From the NCBI RefSeq assembly GCF_000739375.1, contig NZ_CP006704.1:3348001-3412000 (forward strand): a DNA stretch of 64,000 nucleotides, in the 5' to 3' direction. The translations under genes were made by a program, and so were the position numbers. This stretch comes from Comamonas testosteroni TK102. GTDB taxonomy: Bacteria; Pseudomonadota; Gammaproteobacteria; Burkholderiales; Burkholderiaceae_C. The notes below the pieces were generated by a model. The model did no database searches. It saw only the letters and a list, made by a program, of their open reading frames with translations, and was not told where the DNA came from. Positions 8,247 to 16,172 of the stretch are shown in pieces. Positions within the stretch are counted from its first letter, which is position 1. Every line of letters begins with the position of its first letter.

Positions 8247-8450
8247 ATGCCCTTCATCAATAAATACACACATTTATTCAAGGTATACAGACCGCATCTC
8301 TTGGATATAGACGACTACCTTATTACCGACAAATATTTCACTGTGACGTCGAATGACGATTCAGAGAGTGAGATAGCAGAATTTGATGAACTCTCTAGAA
8401 AAACCATAAAAGACTCACAAATTCACAAAACAATGAAAACACCTTCATAA
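8247..8450 (+). CDS. Small acidic protein of unknown function, 67 residues
   Basis: ATG 8247 is chosen over 8205 because CGGAGG sits 6 bases before it (CCGGAGGTCTTTATG). The product begins MPFINKYTHLFKVY, then an acidic block (DIDDYLITDKY, NDDSESEIAEFDE), then a basic tail. Its leader is nearly the same as those at 7068 and 8492. Not recognised; AT-rich and probably acquired. Confidence 0.5.
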   Translation: MPFINKYTHLFKVYRPHLLDIDDYLITDKYFTVTSNDDSESEIAEFDELSRKTIKDSQIHKTMKTPS

Positions 8451-8491
8451 GAATAATTAATCAAGGATTCAACGCCAAAAAAGGAGGCCTT

Positions 8492-8686
8492 ATGTCCTAC
8501 CTAAATTCTCAATGCAAAGGGTTTTTGTGCTCCATAAAAAAGACCTTCAGAGGCATCAACAATAGAAGCAGCCTGCCAGATCATCAGGAGAAGAAAACTC
8601 CCACAGACGAAGAAAAAAAAGATCTGGAGCGTCAACAGCCAGTCTTGATCCAAAGACAACGGGAACTTCACAGCGACGTCACCTAA
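8492..8686 (+). CDS. Small charged protein of unknown function, 64 residues
   Basis: A very strong ribosome site (AAAAAAGGAGGCCTTATG) fixes the start. The N-terminus has two cysteines (C8, C13) and basic residues; the C-terminal half is a charged, probably helical segment (EEKKDLERQQPVLIQRQREL). It follows 8450 by 41 bases, so the two may be co-transcribed. No family recognised. Confidence 0.5.
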   Translation: MSYLNSQCKGFLCSIKKTFRGINNRSSLPDHQEKKTPTDEEKKDLERQQPVLIQRQRELHSDVT

Positions 8687-8846
8687 AAGGATGTCGCATC
8701 AGCGGTGCTAACAGACGGTCTGTCGTGAGCACTACCCACCAGGACATCGCTCCACAAAGAATCCCCACACCGTGGCTCCTTTCAAAGTGTTCCTGGATCC
8801 ATAGCAGGTCTTTCCGATTTGCTCTCAACCTCAAGGAATGTCCACC

Positions 8847-9150
8847 ATGACTCAACAAACCAACCCACAAAGCACTGCAAACCAACAAGGCCAATCGCCT
8901 GCGGATCAAGCCCAAAAAGACAAGCAAGCACAGCAGCAAACCCCAAACCCGCAGCAACCCGGCCAGAAGCCTGCGCAAGAGCAGAAAAATCCTGCCCAGC
9001 AGGGGTAACGACTATTTCGCTGATCTCGATGGAGATTGGTACAACCCAAACGGTCAACGGAACTCGTTTTTGGCGCTTCTACTGGCCCATGCAAATGGGG
9101 CAGCCGCTCAGAAATCCCAATTTCAGTCAGCAGCAATGCAAATGCAATAA
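8847..9150 (+). pseudogene. Gln/Pro-rich small gene, apparently frameshifted at a G run
   Basis: ATG 8847 (AAGGAA upstream) opens a 53-residue frame with 19 glutamines (MTQQTNPQST..., ending NPAQQG-stop at 9008). Directly past the stop, the +1 frame reads on as protein-like sequence (NDYFADLDGDWYNPNGQ, then a hydrophobic LALLLAHANG) to a stop at 9148-9150, with no good start of its own. Removing one G from the GGGG run at 9002-9005 joins the two into about 99 residues. Read as a one-base frameshift in a disordered-N-terminus protein; programmed +1 recoding or two separate products are alternatives. Function unknown. Confidence 0.5.
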
Positions 9151-9222
9151 GCGCCAACCAGGCTCACAACCCTTGACGCAGATTCAAGAGCAAATGCGCT
9201 GACCCTTGACCATCAACTAGAA

Positions 9223-9251
9223 GACCTGCATCACGCGGGTTTTCTATTTTT
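9223..9251 (+). terminator. Probable terminator after the small-gene run
   Basis: ACCTGC-ATCAC-GCGGGT hairpin (one wobble pair) followed by TTTCTATTTTTT. It closes the small-gene region on the plus strand. Confidence 0.5.
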
Positions 9252-9397
9252 TGAAAACCACAGCACTTGCCAACCGGATCCAGGGCACGCGCCAAGCACC
9301 CTGCACTCATGCCGATGCACCTGGTGCGCGCCGGCAAGCCAGCCTGCACTTCGTCCATCTCCCTGGTGCTATTGCGCAGGAGATCGTAAAAACGCTC

Positions 9398-10006
9398 TTA
9401 GATATGCAGCATGGCCAGCCCGCCCACGGCCAGGCCAAGCGCGGCTACGCCAAGCATCCCGTATTCGAGCCACTTCTTCTTGGTGAGCAGTGCAATGGCG
9501 GCGAGGGCAATGGCGACCTGCAGCCCGGTGGTTGCCTGGGCCCAGCGGTGATGCAGGTGCATCTGCATCTCGGACTGCTCGTCCCAGTGCCGGGCCTCCG
9601 CCTCCAGACGCTCGGCATCGCGCTTGATGTCGTCCTTTTCCTTCTCGTAGCGCTCTACCTTGGCCTGGTAGGCTGCCCGCTTGTCCTCCGTGGCCACCAG
9701 ATCGCGCGCAAACTCGGCCATCGACTGCTTGGTGCTCTTGGCCTGGTAGAAGGCCCACTGATTCGCCGCTTCGGTCTTCTTGATGGCTGCGTCGTTTTTG
9801 TACAGCCCGGCATTGGCCTGGGTCGCACCGCCCATGTACGAGAAGATGGCGCCCACCGTTGCGATGACGGCAGTGCACATGGCGATCTGGTTGGTCAGGC
9901 TGCCGCCGCCGATGCCGTGGTGAGCCGTTGCGCCATGTTCGCCCTGGGCGGCATGTTCGAGTTCGTGATCGTGCGGGCCGTGGACGTGAAAGCCGTTGGA
10001 AGACAT
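9398..10006 (-). CDS. DUF4337 family membrane protein
   Basis: 202 residues when started at ATG 10006 (MSSNGFHVHG); the frame is open to 10093 but the extension looks non-coding. A His-rich N-terminus precedes a hydrophobic segment (TNQIAMCTAVIATVGAIFSY), a long charged coiled-coil-like region (YEKEKDDIKRDAERLEAEA), then a C-terminal hairpin of two hydrophobic helices. This layout and the YQAKSTKQ motif match DUF4337. Its role is unknown. Composition is like the core genome. Confidence 0.8.
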   Translation of the reverse strand: MSSNGFHVHGPHDHELEHAAQGEHGATAHHGIGGGSLTNQIAMCTAVIATVGAIFSYMGGATQANAGLYKNDAAIKKTEAANQWAFYQAKSTKQSMAEFARDLVATEDKRAAYQAKVERYEKEKDDIKRDAERLEAEARHWDEQSEMQMHLHHRWAQATTGLQVAIALAAIALLTKKKWLEYGMLGVAALGLAVGGLAMLHI

Positions 10007-10161
10007 AGAAGCCAAATTCTTGATAGCAATGGGGGGCGCATTATGGGGCCGGCATGACCGCCACTTGGGCTTCAGAGCCCACTGGCATGCCAAAGACGCG
10101 GCCTTGCTGGATAGGCTTCGCGACCGGCAGCAAAAAAGTGGCCGGCAGCAGGTACCGCCCC

Positions 10162-10194
10162 AAAAAAGAAAAAGCCCACGCTTTTGGCGTGGGC
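10162..10194 (-). terminator. Terminator of the RRM protein gene
   Basis: On the minus strand GCCCACGC-CAAAA-GCGTGGGC is followed by TTTTTCTTTTTTG. It lies 22 bases after the stop codon at 10217. Confidence 0.85.
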
Positions 10195-10216
10195 CCTTCT
10201 TACAGATCGAAGAATA

Positions 10217-10468
10217 TTACTTGCGTGGACGGGCCAGGGCCACTCCCACAGCACGACCACCCAGCGGCTGGTCGTTCAGCGTCTGGATAGCTTTCTGTGC
10301 CTGCTCAGGGGTGCTCATTTCAACAAAGCCGAAGCCGCGCGAGCGGCCGGTTTCACGGTCAGAGATGACGTCTGCGGAGATCACTTCACCGCACCCGCTG
10401 AAATGGGCGCGCAGGGCTTCGCCGTCGATGGAATAGCCGAGATTGGTGACATAGAGATTGTTTTGCAT
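10217..10468 (-). CDS. RNA-recognition-motif (RRM) protein
   Basis: 83 residues forming a single RRM. RNP2 is LYVTNLG (residues 5-11) and RNP1 is RSRGFGFVEM (about 43-52). Bacterial single-RRM proteins of this type bind single-stranded RNA and are often cold-induced; targets are unknown. It lies 59 bases downstream of the IF-1 gene on the same strand, so shared or coordinated expression in translation under stress is plausible. It has a strong terminator. Confidence 0.93.
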   Translation of the reverse strand: MQNNLYVTNLGYSIDGEALRAHFSGCGEVISADVISDRETGRSRGFGFVEMSTPEQAQKAIQTLNDQPLGGRAVGVALARPRK

Positions 10469-10527
10469 TGTGTTCTTTCAAGTGGGCTCATGCATTTAAG
10501 CGATGAGCGAATAGGAGGTAGAGAGGG

Positions 10528-10788
10528 TTAGCGACGGCGCTTGAAGGCTGGTGCCGCGCCAGTGCGAGGAGCAAGATGACGGAAGGTCACTCGCCCCTTG
10601 TTCAGATCGTAGGGAGACATTTCAACAGTCACTTTGTCGCCTGCCAGTACGCGAATACGGTGCTTGCGCATCTTTCCGCCGCTGTAAGCAATGAGCTGAT
10701 GACCGTTTTCCAGAGTGACACGAAAGCGGGCATCCGGCAGTACTTCATCAACGCGACCGGGCATCTCGATTAGTTCTTCTTTAGCCAA
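10528..10788 (-). CDS. infA: Translation initiation factor IF-1, TTG start
   Basis: 86 residues. The body is a standard IF-1 OB fold ([56 protein letters not shown]), which occupies the ribosomal A site with IF-2 and IF-3. The C-terminal tail ([15 protein letters not shown]) is longer than in E. coli IF-1. There is no ATG at the right place: a TTG at 10788 (L-A-K-E-E) with AGGAG 5 bases upstream is the start. Betaproteobacteria commonly carry a second infA outside the ribosomal operon; this is probably that copy, since no ribosomal genes are nearby. Confidence 0.92.
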   Translation of the reverse strand: MAKEELIEMPGRVDEVLPDARFRVTLENGHQLIAYSGGKMRKHRIRVLAGDKVTVEMSPYDLNKGRVTFRHLAPRTGAAPAFKRRR

Positions 10789-10819
10789 AGTGTCTCCTGT
10801 GAGTAAAAGCAATAAGAGC

Positions 10820-11038
10820 TCAGTTCAGGCGTTGGCTCATCACCATGCTCCGGCCTTCAGCCAGTGCGTAGTTGGAGGCGAGCAACTCGCTAGAAAACTG
10901 AGGGATGAATCGAATGACGCGGTCATAAGCGCCGCGGCGAATGGAAACGGCAGCCAGGAACTGGCCGCTGGTGTTCGACTGTGTCAGAGGTGTGACCACG
11001 TAGCGGCCAATCTGCTCTGTAATATTTTTGTGCAGCAT
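10820..11038 (-). CDS. Small conserved-looking protein upstream of infA
   Basis: 72 residues from ATG 11038 ([11 protein letters not shown]); a GTG at 11056 is an alternative. Neither has a clear SD. The protein is compact, with alternating strands and a helix ([27 protein letters not shown]), and ends 31 bases before the infA start. Not recognised. The position suggests co-transcription with infA and the RRM gene. Confidence 0.6.
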   Translation of the reverse strand: MLHKNITEQIGRYVVTPLTQSNTSGQFLAAVSIRRGAYDRVIRFIPQFSSELLASNYALAEGRSMVMSQRLN

Positions 11039-11056
11039 GAAAACGGACGGCCGCAC

Positions 11057-11443
11057 GCACGGTTGCGCAGACCATCAAGTGAGATAGGGAAGGCCCGCTG
11101 TGAATGCAGGGGGCAACGCAGATCCATAAGGATGTTCAGGATCTGGGGAGTTCGCCTAGAAGGGAGTGACCACCGCGTGCTTTGCTAGAAGAGCGGCTAC
11201 CTGCGGCCAAGGGGCGGCAATGGTGTCAGACAGGCACTGTTGGGGCGAACGGCCTAAACAGCGAGTGGAACCAGTATAGGTCAAGTGAAAGACCTTTGGT
11301 TTACAACATGCAACGTCGGCAACGGGAGCGGTGCTTGCGCCCAATCTCTCCCCTGCTCTTTCGAACAAGAAATCGATAGACCTGCCCGCGGTAACCCTGT
11401 ACCGTGGGATCAACTGTTCTGAAATCTACTGAGAGTCTTAGCC
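11057..11443. other. Intergenic stretch, nothing recognised
   Basis: 386 bases between the minus-strand IF-1 group and the plus-strand phage-like genes. Presumably holds promoters for both directions. No convincing gene or structured RNA seen. Confidence 0.4.
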
Positions 11444-11626
11444 ATGAGCACAACTAAAAAGCCCGCCGTCCACCATATCGTAGAGGCCAAGCGATGGGAG
11501 CTCAGTCGGGAGAAAGAACGCATCACCTATCCCACCGACCATGCTGGGCCCGTCCAGATGGACTGGCGCAAGCGCGAGAACTACTCCGCCACGGATCTCG
11601 ACTATCGAGGCCGAAACAAGACCTAG
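11444..11626 (+). CDS. Small charged protein of unknown function, 60 residues
   Basis: The product begins MSTTKKPAVHHIVEAKRWEL and is rich in Lys, Arg and Glu, with two Trp. There is no strong SD (AGTCTTAGCC), but a good terminator follows 25 bases after the stop. It heads the group of small plus-strand genes that ends in the integrase, so a phage or island origin is likely. Function unknown. Confidence 0.45.
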   Translation: MSTTKKPAVHHIVEAKRWELSREKERITYPTDHAGPVQMDWRKRENYSATDLDYRGRNKT

Positions 11627-11650
11627 AGATCCTTCCACCCCATTGCCATT

Positions 11651-11675
11651 GCCCGCCTTCGTGCGGGCTTTTTTA
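11651..11675 (+). terminator. Terminator
   Basis: GCCCGC (11651-11656), loop CTTCGT, GCGGGC (11663-11668), then TTTTTTA. Confidence 0.85.
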
Positions 11676-11696
11676 TTGCCGAAACAGGAGGCATGT

Positions 11697-12101
11697 ATGC
11701 GCCATACCGGAACGCTTTTCCTCAGCCGCACCCCGCCGCAGGCCAGCACGGCGCTGTGCGGTGCTTTTCAGTTGCAGTTGCTGCTGCTGGATCGCCTGGG
11801 CCCGCACCACACAGAGCCATGGCGCGCCACCTGGACAGGCGTGGCCGCACAGCGATTTTGGCAAACACACCATGCAGCGCTGCTGCCCGGCACCGCCCTG
11901 GTGGTGGAGCTGGATCGCGCCCGCATCCACACGCTGGCCTGCTGCCCGCCACGCAGCGAGGTGCAGGCCCACGTCATTCACTCTGTGCACTGGTGCCGGC
12001 GCGCAGCCGGGAGCCTGCAAGCGCTTCAACGCGGCATGTCCAGCCGCAGCATGCGATGTGACCCGCGCAATCGATTGAGCAAACCCGAGCCCTGCCACTG
12101 A
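11697..12101 (+). CDS. Hypothetical phage/island protein, 134 residues
   Basis: ATG 11697 is preceded by CAGGAGGCATGT, a strong SD; the frame runs further upstream without support. The middle (WRATWTGVAAQRFW, LLPGTALVVELDRARIH) vaguely recalls OB-fold single-strand-binding-like proteins of mobile elements, but I cannot confirm this. The terminator hairpin overlaps its stop codon. It lies just upstream of the excisionase-like and integrase genes. Confidence 0.5.
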   Translation: MRHTGTLFLSRTPPQASTALCGAFQLQLLLLDRLGPHHTEPWRATWTGVAAQRFWQTHHAALLPGTALVVELDRARIHTLACCPPRSEVQAHVIHSVHWCRRAAGSLQALQRGMSSRSMRCDPRNRLSKPEPCH

Positions 12102-12118
12102 GCAGGGTTTTTCTTTTT
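12090..12118 (+). terminator. Terminator overlapping the end of the preceding gene
   Basis: CCCTGC (12090-12095) pairs with GCAGGG (12102-12107), then TTTTTCTTTTT. Confidence 0.8.
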
Positions 12119-12131
12119 CAAGAGGTATCAC

Positions 12132-12359
12132 ATGGATTCTTTTCTGACCGCCACCCAGCCGCCACCGGTCTTTCTGGCGCCGGATCGCTTTGTCACCATC
12201 AAGATTTTTGCGGCCATTTCGGGCTTCACTGAGAAGGCCATCCGTCGAAAAATCGAGAGCGGTGTTTGGATCGAGCGGCGCGAGTATTTCAGGTCGCCCG
12301 ACTCGCACATTTTTATCGACCGTGAAGGAGTCCAAAAATGGGTAATGCGCGGGGTGTAG
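12132..12359 (+). CDS. Excisionase-like DNA-binding protein
   Basis: 75 residues with a winged-helix/MerR-like segment (FAAISGFTEKAIRRKIESGVW, about residues 27-47) and FIDREGVQKWV near the end, the arrangement seen in small phage excisionases. SD AGAGGT lies 7 bases before the ATG. Its end overlaps the integrase start by 22 bases, the usual xis-int coupling. It would bind att-site arms to direct excision; with the integrase dead, it is probably a relic or a repressor. Confidence 0.7.
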   Translation: MDSFLTATQPPPVFLAPDRFVTIKIFAAISGFTEKAIRRKIESGVWIERREYFRSPDSHIFIDREGVQKWVMRGV

Positions 12360-13309
12360 AGATCCGAGAGAGCGGCATTCGGCTCTCGTTCGCCCACCGG
12401 GGAGAGCGCATTCGCCGCACTCTCCTGGTGGAGGGCAAGGCCATTGCGCCAACGCCTGCCAACATCAAATATGCCATCCGGCTGCTGGCCGAGATCAAGC
12501 TCAAGATCCGTGCGGGCAACTTTGTGATGCGCGAGTATTTTCCGGAAGGCGGCACGGTGGCTGCCGGCACGACCGTGGCCCACCAGCTGGATCACTGGCT
12601 GTCGGTGAAGGTGGCAGAGAATTCGACGCTGGCGGGTTACCTCAGCGCGATCAAGTTCTGGAAGCCTTTCATTGGTGAGGAACAGGTCTCCGCCCTGAAG
12701 CACTCGGACATTCTGAGAGCCATCAAGACCCGACCGGATCTGAGCGGCAAGACCGTCAACAACTATGTGTCGGCTCTCAGGTCAGCGATGGACCTGGCCG
12801 TGCTCGACAAGCTGCTGACCGAGAACCCGGTCGCGGCGGTCCCCAGCGCCAAGTGGCAGCGGGAACCGCCCGACCCCTTCGACCACGAGGAAGTCGAGCA
12901 GATCATCGACTACGCGCGCGCAAACTTTGCGCCCACGGTCGCCAATCTGATCGCGTTCCGGTTCTTCTCAGGCCTGCGCACCAGCGAGATGGTGGCCCTG
13001 CGCTGGCACAGCATCGACTGGAACAAAAAGCGGTTTCGCAACCCCTTCTGGGTGCCGATGCTCAAGGCGCTGGGCGTTCGTTACCGGCCGCCCAACCATA
13101 TGCGCCACACCTAAGCGACGATGCTGCTCATGGCAGGATCCACGCCGGCCTATGCGGCCAAGCAGATGGGGCATTCTGTGGAGATGTTTTTGAACGTCTA
13201 CTCCAAGTGGCTGGACGACGGTCAGGGGGATATAGAGCAGGCGAAGCTGGAGTCCTTCATCGGACAAAACTCCCCAGGAACTCCCCTGAAAAAACAAAGA
13301 TCGCGATAA
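12338..13309 (+). pseudogene. Tyrosine integrase, inactivated
   Basis: The N-terminus (GVEIRESGIRLSFAHRGERIRRTL) matches the Arm DNA-binding domain of Min27-type (DUF3596) integrases. A core-binding domain follows, then the first catalytic Arg (SGLRTSEMVALRW). After WNKKRF the frame jumps to PFWVPMLKALGVRY, so the segment with the catalytic Lys, usually some 60-70 residues, is missing. The RHT motif is followed by TAA (13112-13114) where homologues have Tyr or Phe; the same frame then resumes with the rest (GHSVEMFLNVYSKWL, holding the catalytic Tyr). A deletion plus a nonsense codon make it non-functional. It ends 24 bases from tRNA-Gly, the likely attachment site. Confidence 0.85.
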
Positions 13310-13333
13310 GTCTTTGTTTTAAAAAGGCAAAGC

Positions 13334-13407
13334 TGGAGCGGGCGATGGGAATCGAACCCACGTTATTTGCTTGGGAAGCAAGAGTCCTACCATTGAACGA
13401 CGCCCGC
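13334..13407 (-). tRNA. tRNA-Gly, anticodon CCC
   Basis: On the minus strand the gene starts GCGGGCG, has a D arm with AATGGTAG, an anticodon loop TTCCCAA (anticodon CCC), a T arm GGGTTCGATTCCC, and ends CGCCCGC-TCCA with CCA encoded. The acceptor stem GCGGGCG/CGCCCGC pairs fully, and the whole closely resembles E. coli glyU. It is the probable attachment site of the adjacent dead integrase; the gene itself looks intact. Confidence 0.95.
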
Positions 13408-14389
13408 ACACCGTCAACCGCATGATTTCATTGCAAAATCTGCCGCAAACCATTGTCTCTACTGAAAATGACAATGTTGTGCTTCGAAAATTCTAGCACA
13501 ACGAAATCCTGTGAAATCCGCCTGCCCTGCGCGAGTCGGCACAGGTTCTCCGGCAACTTGCAGGTCTTGAGCACCACTGCGGAAGTCCCATCCACGGCGC
13601 AGGCGGGCAAGCTGTTGGATACTCCAAGGGCTCGGCCTCCTTTACCAGCTGGGTACGCCATCTGATCGTCGGTATCTTGTTGGCGCCTTGAACGCTTGAT
13701 GTGAAGAGCCAAGGCCATCTCGACGAGTCCGTGGAGCAACAAACCAGTCCTTCCCTCTCCCCCGCTGCAGGTAATCGGACATGAGCTCGCAGCAATGGAG
13801 ATAGACCCCTATGCGAGCTTCTTTCTCTTCGTCTGACGCACGCACCGAGCCGAGCCGAGCCGAGCCGAGCCGAGCCGAGCCGAGCCGAGTTGAGCTGAGC
13901 TGAGCTGAGCTGAGCTGAAATGCAGTTTCCTGCGTGCGTAAATGCGTCGGACAGCGTCACTTCAAAAACGCACACAACCATGTCCAAAGACGCCTCAGCA
14001 TGTGTGCGGCCATCAACTCCTGGACTCTGCATGAAGGGCCAGTCGATGAAACATGCCAAGGCATTCAAGCTGAGGCAGCCCTCCCCAAGCGCAAGCTGTC
14101 CTTGAGCGCGCTCTCCAGGTACAGCACGGCCTTAATGGACGCTTTTTTGCAGATGCCGCGCTACTGCATCGCCCCTGATTGGCAATTCGTTTCGGGCTTA
14201 GCCAACTTCGCCCAACGCCGCTTTGCGACGAAACAAAAAATGCTAGGATCTTGCCGCTAGCGCCGACTTCAGCACCAAAGACACATAACTGCGCAGAAGT
14301 ATTCGCCCACCTGGTTCACCAGGCAGGTCAAAAAGCTATTGCGTTCGATGCAGCAATAAAGCTCGGGGAGTGAAGCCATCACCCCTCCA
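13408..14389. other. Long stretch without a convincing gene
   Basis: Nearly 1 kb. Frames exist on both strands but lack SD sites and recognisable motifs, and the longest minus-strand frame merely reads through the pentanucleotide repeat. It may be decayed element DNA. The only clear structure is the repeat at 13845-13919. Confidence 0.5.
13845..13919. repeat. Pentanucleotide tandem repeat (CCGAG then CTGAG)
   Basis: Nine perfect CCGAG units (13845-13889), one TTGAG, four CTGAG and a final CTGAA: 15 units in 75 bases. The unit is not a multiple of three, so slippage would change any reading frame across it. It lies 470 bases upstream of the phosphoethanolamine-transferase-like gene, with no clear gene spanning it. 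Confidence 0.95.
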
Positions 14390-16084
14390 ATGCTTGAAGA
14401 GCATTTTGCTGCGGTAGTGGAACTTCATGAGTCAAGTGTCTTGTCCCAAACATCCATCCCCGGTGATTCCCCTGCGTCTCACGGCATGCGCGTCTCCTGG
14501 TCAGCGCTAAGCGGCTTGGCCGCCATTGTCCTGTTCTTCATTGTTCTGGGGCATGACGGCCGACGTGTTGCACAGTTGCTGGTACTCATGGTGCCTGTGC
14601 TCGTCAGTCTGGCCTGGCCGATGCGCAGCCATGCATGGCTCAAGGCGCGACGTTGGCTTTCCTTTGTCTGGGTAATGCTTTTTGCATTGGATGGCACCAT
14701 GCGTGCCTATCTGATGGAGCTGTACCAGTCTTCACCAGAGGGCGCCATGGTGATCGGCGCGATGGCCAATACCAACTGGCGCGAAAGCTCCGAGTATCTG
14801 TCAATGCACTGGCGCAGCGTCGTGCTGATCTTCTGCGGCCTTGCCTTGCTCGCTTTGCTGGTGTGGCATCTCACGGGGCGAACTATATTGGCTGCCTTGC
14901 GCAGGGACCGAAGGCTGGCGGCGCTTTCATTGATCGTGGCCCTTGTGTGTGCGCTGGCCTATTCCAGCAAGCCTTGGCGCAGGCTGCATCCCGCGATTTT
15001 CTGGACCCAATGGGTGCACTCCGCTCAAAAACTGAAAGCCAGCCTCGCCGACCAGCATGAGGAGCGAGCAAGACTGCTAGATCTCGCCATCCAAGCAAGG
15101 CCTACGCTGGCGGACGCCGGGCCATCCACTGTCGTGCTGGTCCTCAGTGAAAGCATTAATCGAGACAACTTGTCGCTCTATGGCTACGACAGGCAGACAA
15201 CGCCCCAGCTTCAGGAGCATCAACGGACATCTGGGACCCAGATGACCGTGCTGCGCAATGCATGGTCTGTGGATGCCAGTACTCTGCCCGCAGTGCGTAA
15301 CTTGTTTGGCTTCGGTGCCCCGGGCTCGACGGAATCCCATCATCTGGTCGCGCTTGCTCGAGCATCAGGCTACAAGGTTTGGTGGATCAGCAACCACGAC
15401 GATGTTGGAATCGAGCAGCAGCATGCCAGGCTGGCTGACATCGTGCAGATGGTGAATCGCACTCCTGGGCGCTCCTCTGTGTCTCTGGACGGGGAAATGG
15501 TCGATGAGCTGAAGACGGCTCTTGATGCGCCTTCCGAACGCAAGTTCATCGTGGTTCACATGCTGGGCGCCCATCCGCACTACAGCCTGCGCTACCCCAA
15601 GGGCCAGAATCCCTTTGATGATGAAGCAGATGCAATTGATGCATCGCTGAAGAACAAGGGCACCTCCTTATGGGTACGCCGGCAACGCCAGGAATATGAT
15701 GCGGCGCTGCTGTATCACGACTATGTGGTGGCGGAAACGCTGCGCCTCACCCAATCAGCTGCCTTGGCGAAAGGCAAGGTGGCATGGATGTATCTATCCG
15801 ACCATGGCCAGGAAGTGGGCCATGTCCGCAACCATGCGGGACACAGCAAGAGCACCGAGGCCGGCTACCGTATTCCCGCGATTATCTGGCGAACGCCCTC
15901 TTCGCCAAGCCTGCCTGAAGACGTTGCACAGAGGCCTTTTCGCTCCGATTGGGCCGCATGGACTATCGCGGATCTGCTGGATTTACGCTGGAGCAGCCAA
16001 TCGCTTGAGCGCAATGTCTTGAGCAAGACCTACCGATGGGAAGAGCCGCGCCTGCCAATGCCTGTGAGTTCATTCACTAGGTGA
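14390..16084 (+). CDS. Phosphoethanolamine-transferase-like membrane sulfatase-fold protein
   Basis: 564 residues. About five transmembrane helices lie in the first 200 residues, then a periplasmic alkaline-phosphatase/sulfatase fold. The metal site shows as VLVLSESINRDNLSLYGY (metal-binding Glu, typical SLYGY.R.TTP pattern), a nucleophile region DASTLPAVRNLF, and YLSDHGQEVG with the Asp-His pair plus a later His (HAGHSK). This is the EptA/CptA/OpgE architecture, which transfers phosphoethanolamine from phosphatidylethanolamine to lipid A, core sugar or glucan. The acceptor is unknown. Downstream ATGs at 14429 and 14486 are alternative starts; none has a clear SD. Polymyxin resistance is possible but not shown. 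Confidence 0.85.
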   Translation: MLEEHFAAVVELHESSVLSQTSIPGDSPASHGMRVSWSALSGLAAIVLFFIVLGHDGRRVAQLLVLMVPVLVSLAWPMRSHAWLKARRWLSFVWVMLFALDGTMRAYLMELYQSSPEGAMVIGAMANTNWRESSEYLSMHWRSVVLIFCGLALLALLVWHLTGRTILAALRRDRRLAALSLIVALVCALAYSSKPWRRLHPAIFWTQWVHSAQKLKASLADQHEERARLLDLAIQARPTLADAGPSTVVLVLSESINRDNLSLYGYDRQTTPQLQEHQRTSGTQMTVLRNAWSVDASTLPAVRNLFGFGAPGSTESHHLVALARASGYKVWWISNHDDVGIEQQHARLADIVQMVNRTPGRSSVSLDGEMVDELKTALDAPSERKFIVVHMLGAHPHYSLRYPKGQNPFDDEADAIDASLKNKGTSLWVRRQRQEYDAALLYHDYVVAETLRLTQSAALAKGKVAWMYLSDHGQEVGHVRNHAGHSKSTEAGYRIPAIIWRTPSSPSLPEDVAQRPFRSDWAAWTIADLLDLRWSSQSLERNVLSKTYRWEEPRLPMPVSSFTR

Positions 16085-16172
16085 CTTTTCATGTGCGGAG
16101 CAAATACCCAGATCCGGGAGCCAGGCGATTTCAGCCTGCTCTTTGCTTGTCCCGCAGCGCCCCTACCGCCCC

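Larger units (their letters stand above)
11444..13334 (+). mobile_element. Right end of a decayed integrative element at tRNA-Gly
   Basis: Small orphan genes, an xis-like gene and a dead integrase abut the 3' end of tRNA-Gly(CCC). No second copy of the tRNA 3' end was found elsewhere in the window, so the left boundary is unknown. The portal fragment, acyltransferase cargo and small genes at 3-9 kb may belong to the same or a separate relic. Confidence 0.6.

Noticed and set aside
13845..13919. CRISPR-like array
   Set aside because: The units are five bases with no spacers, so it is a simple tandem repeat.
13493..14068. 191-codon minus-strand frame that contains the pentanucleotide repeat as SARLG units
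   Set aside because: No SD or family similarity. The repeat alone makes it look protein-like, so I treat it as non-coding.
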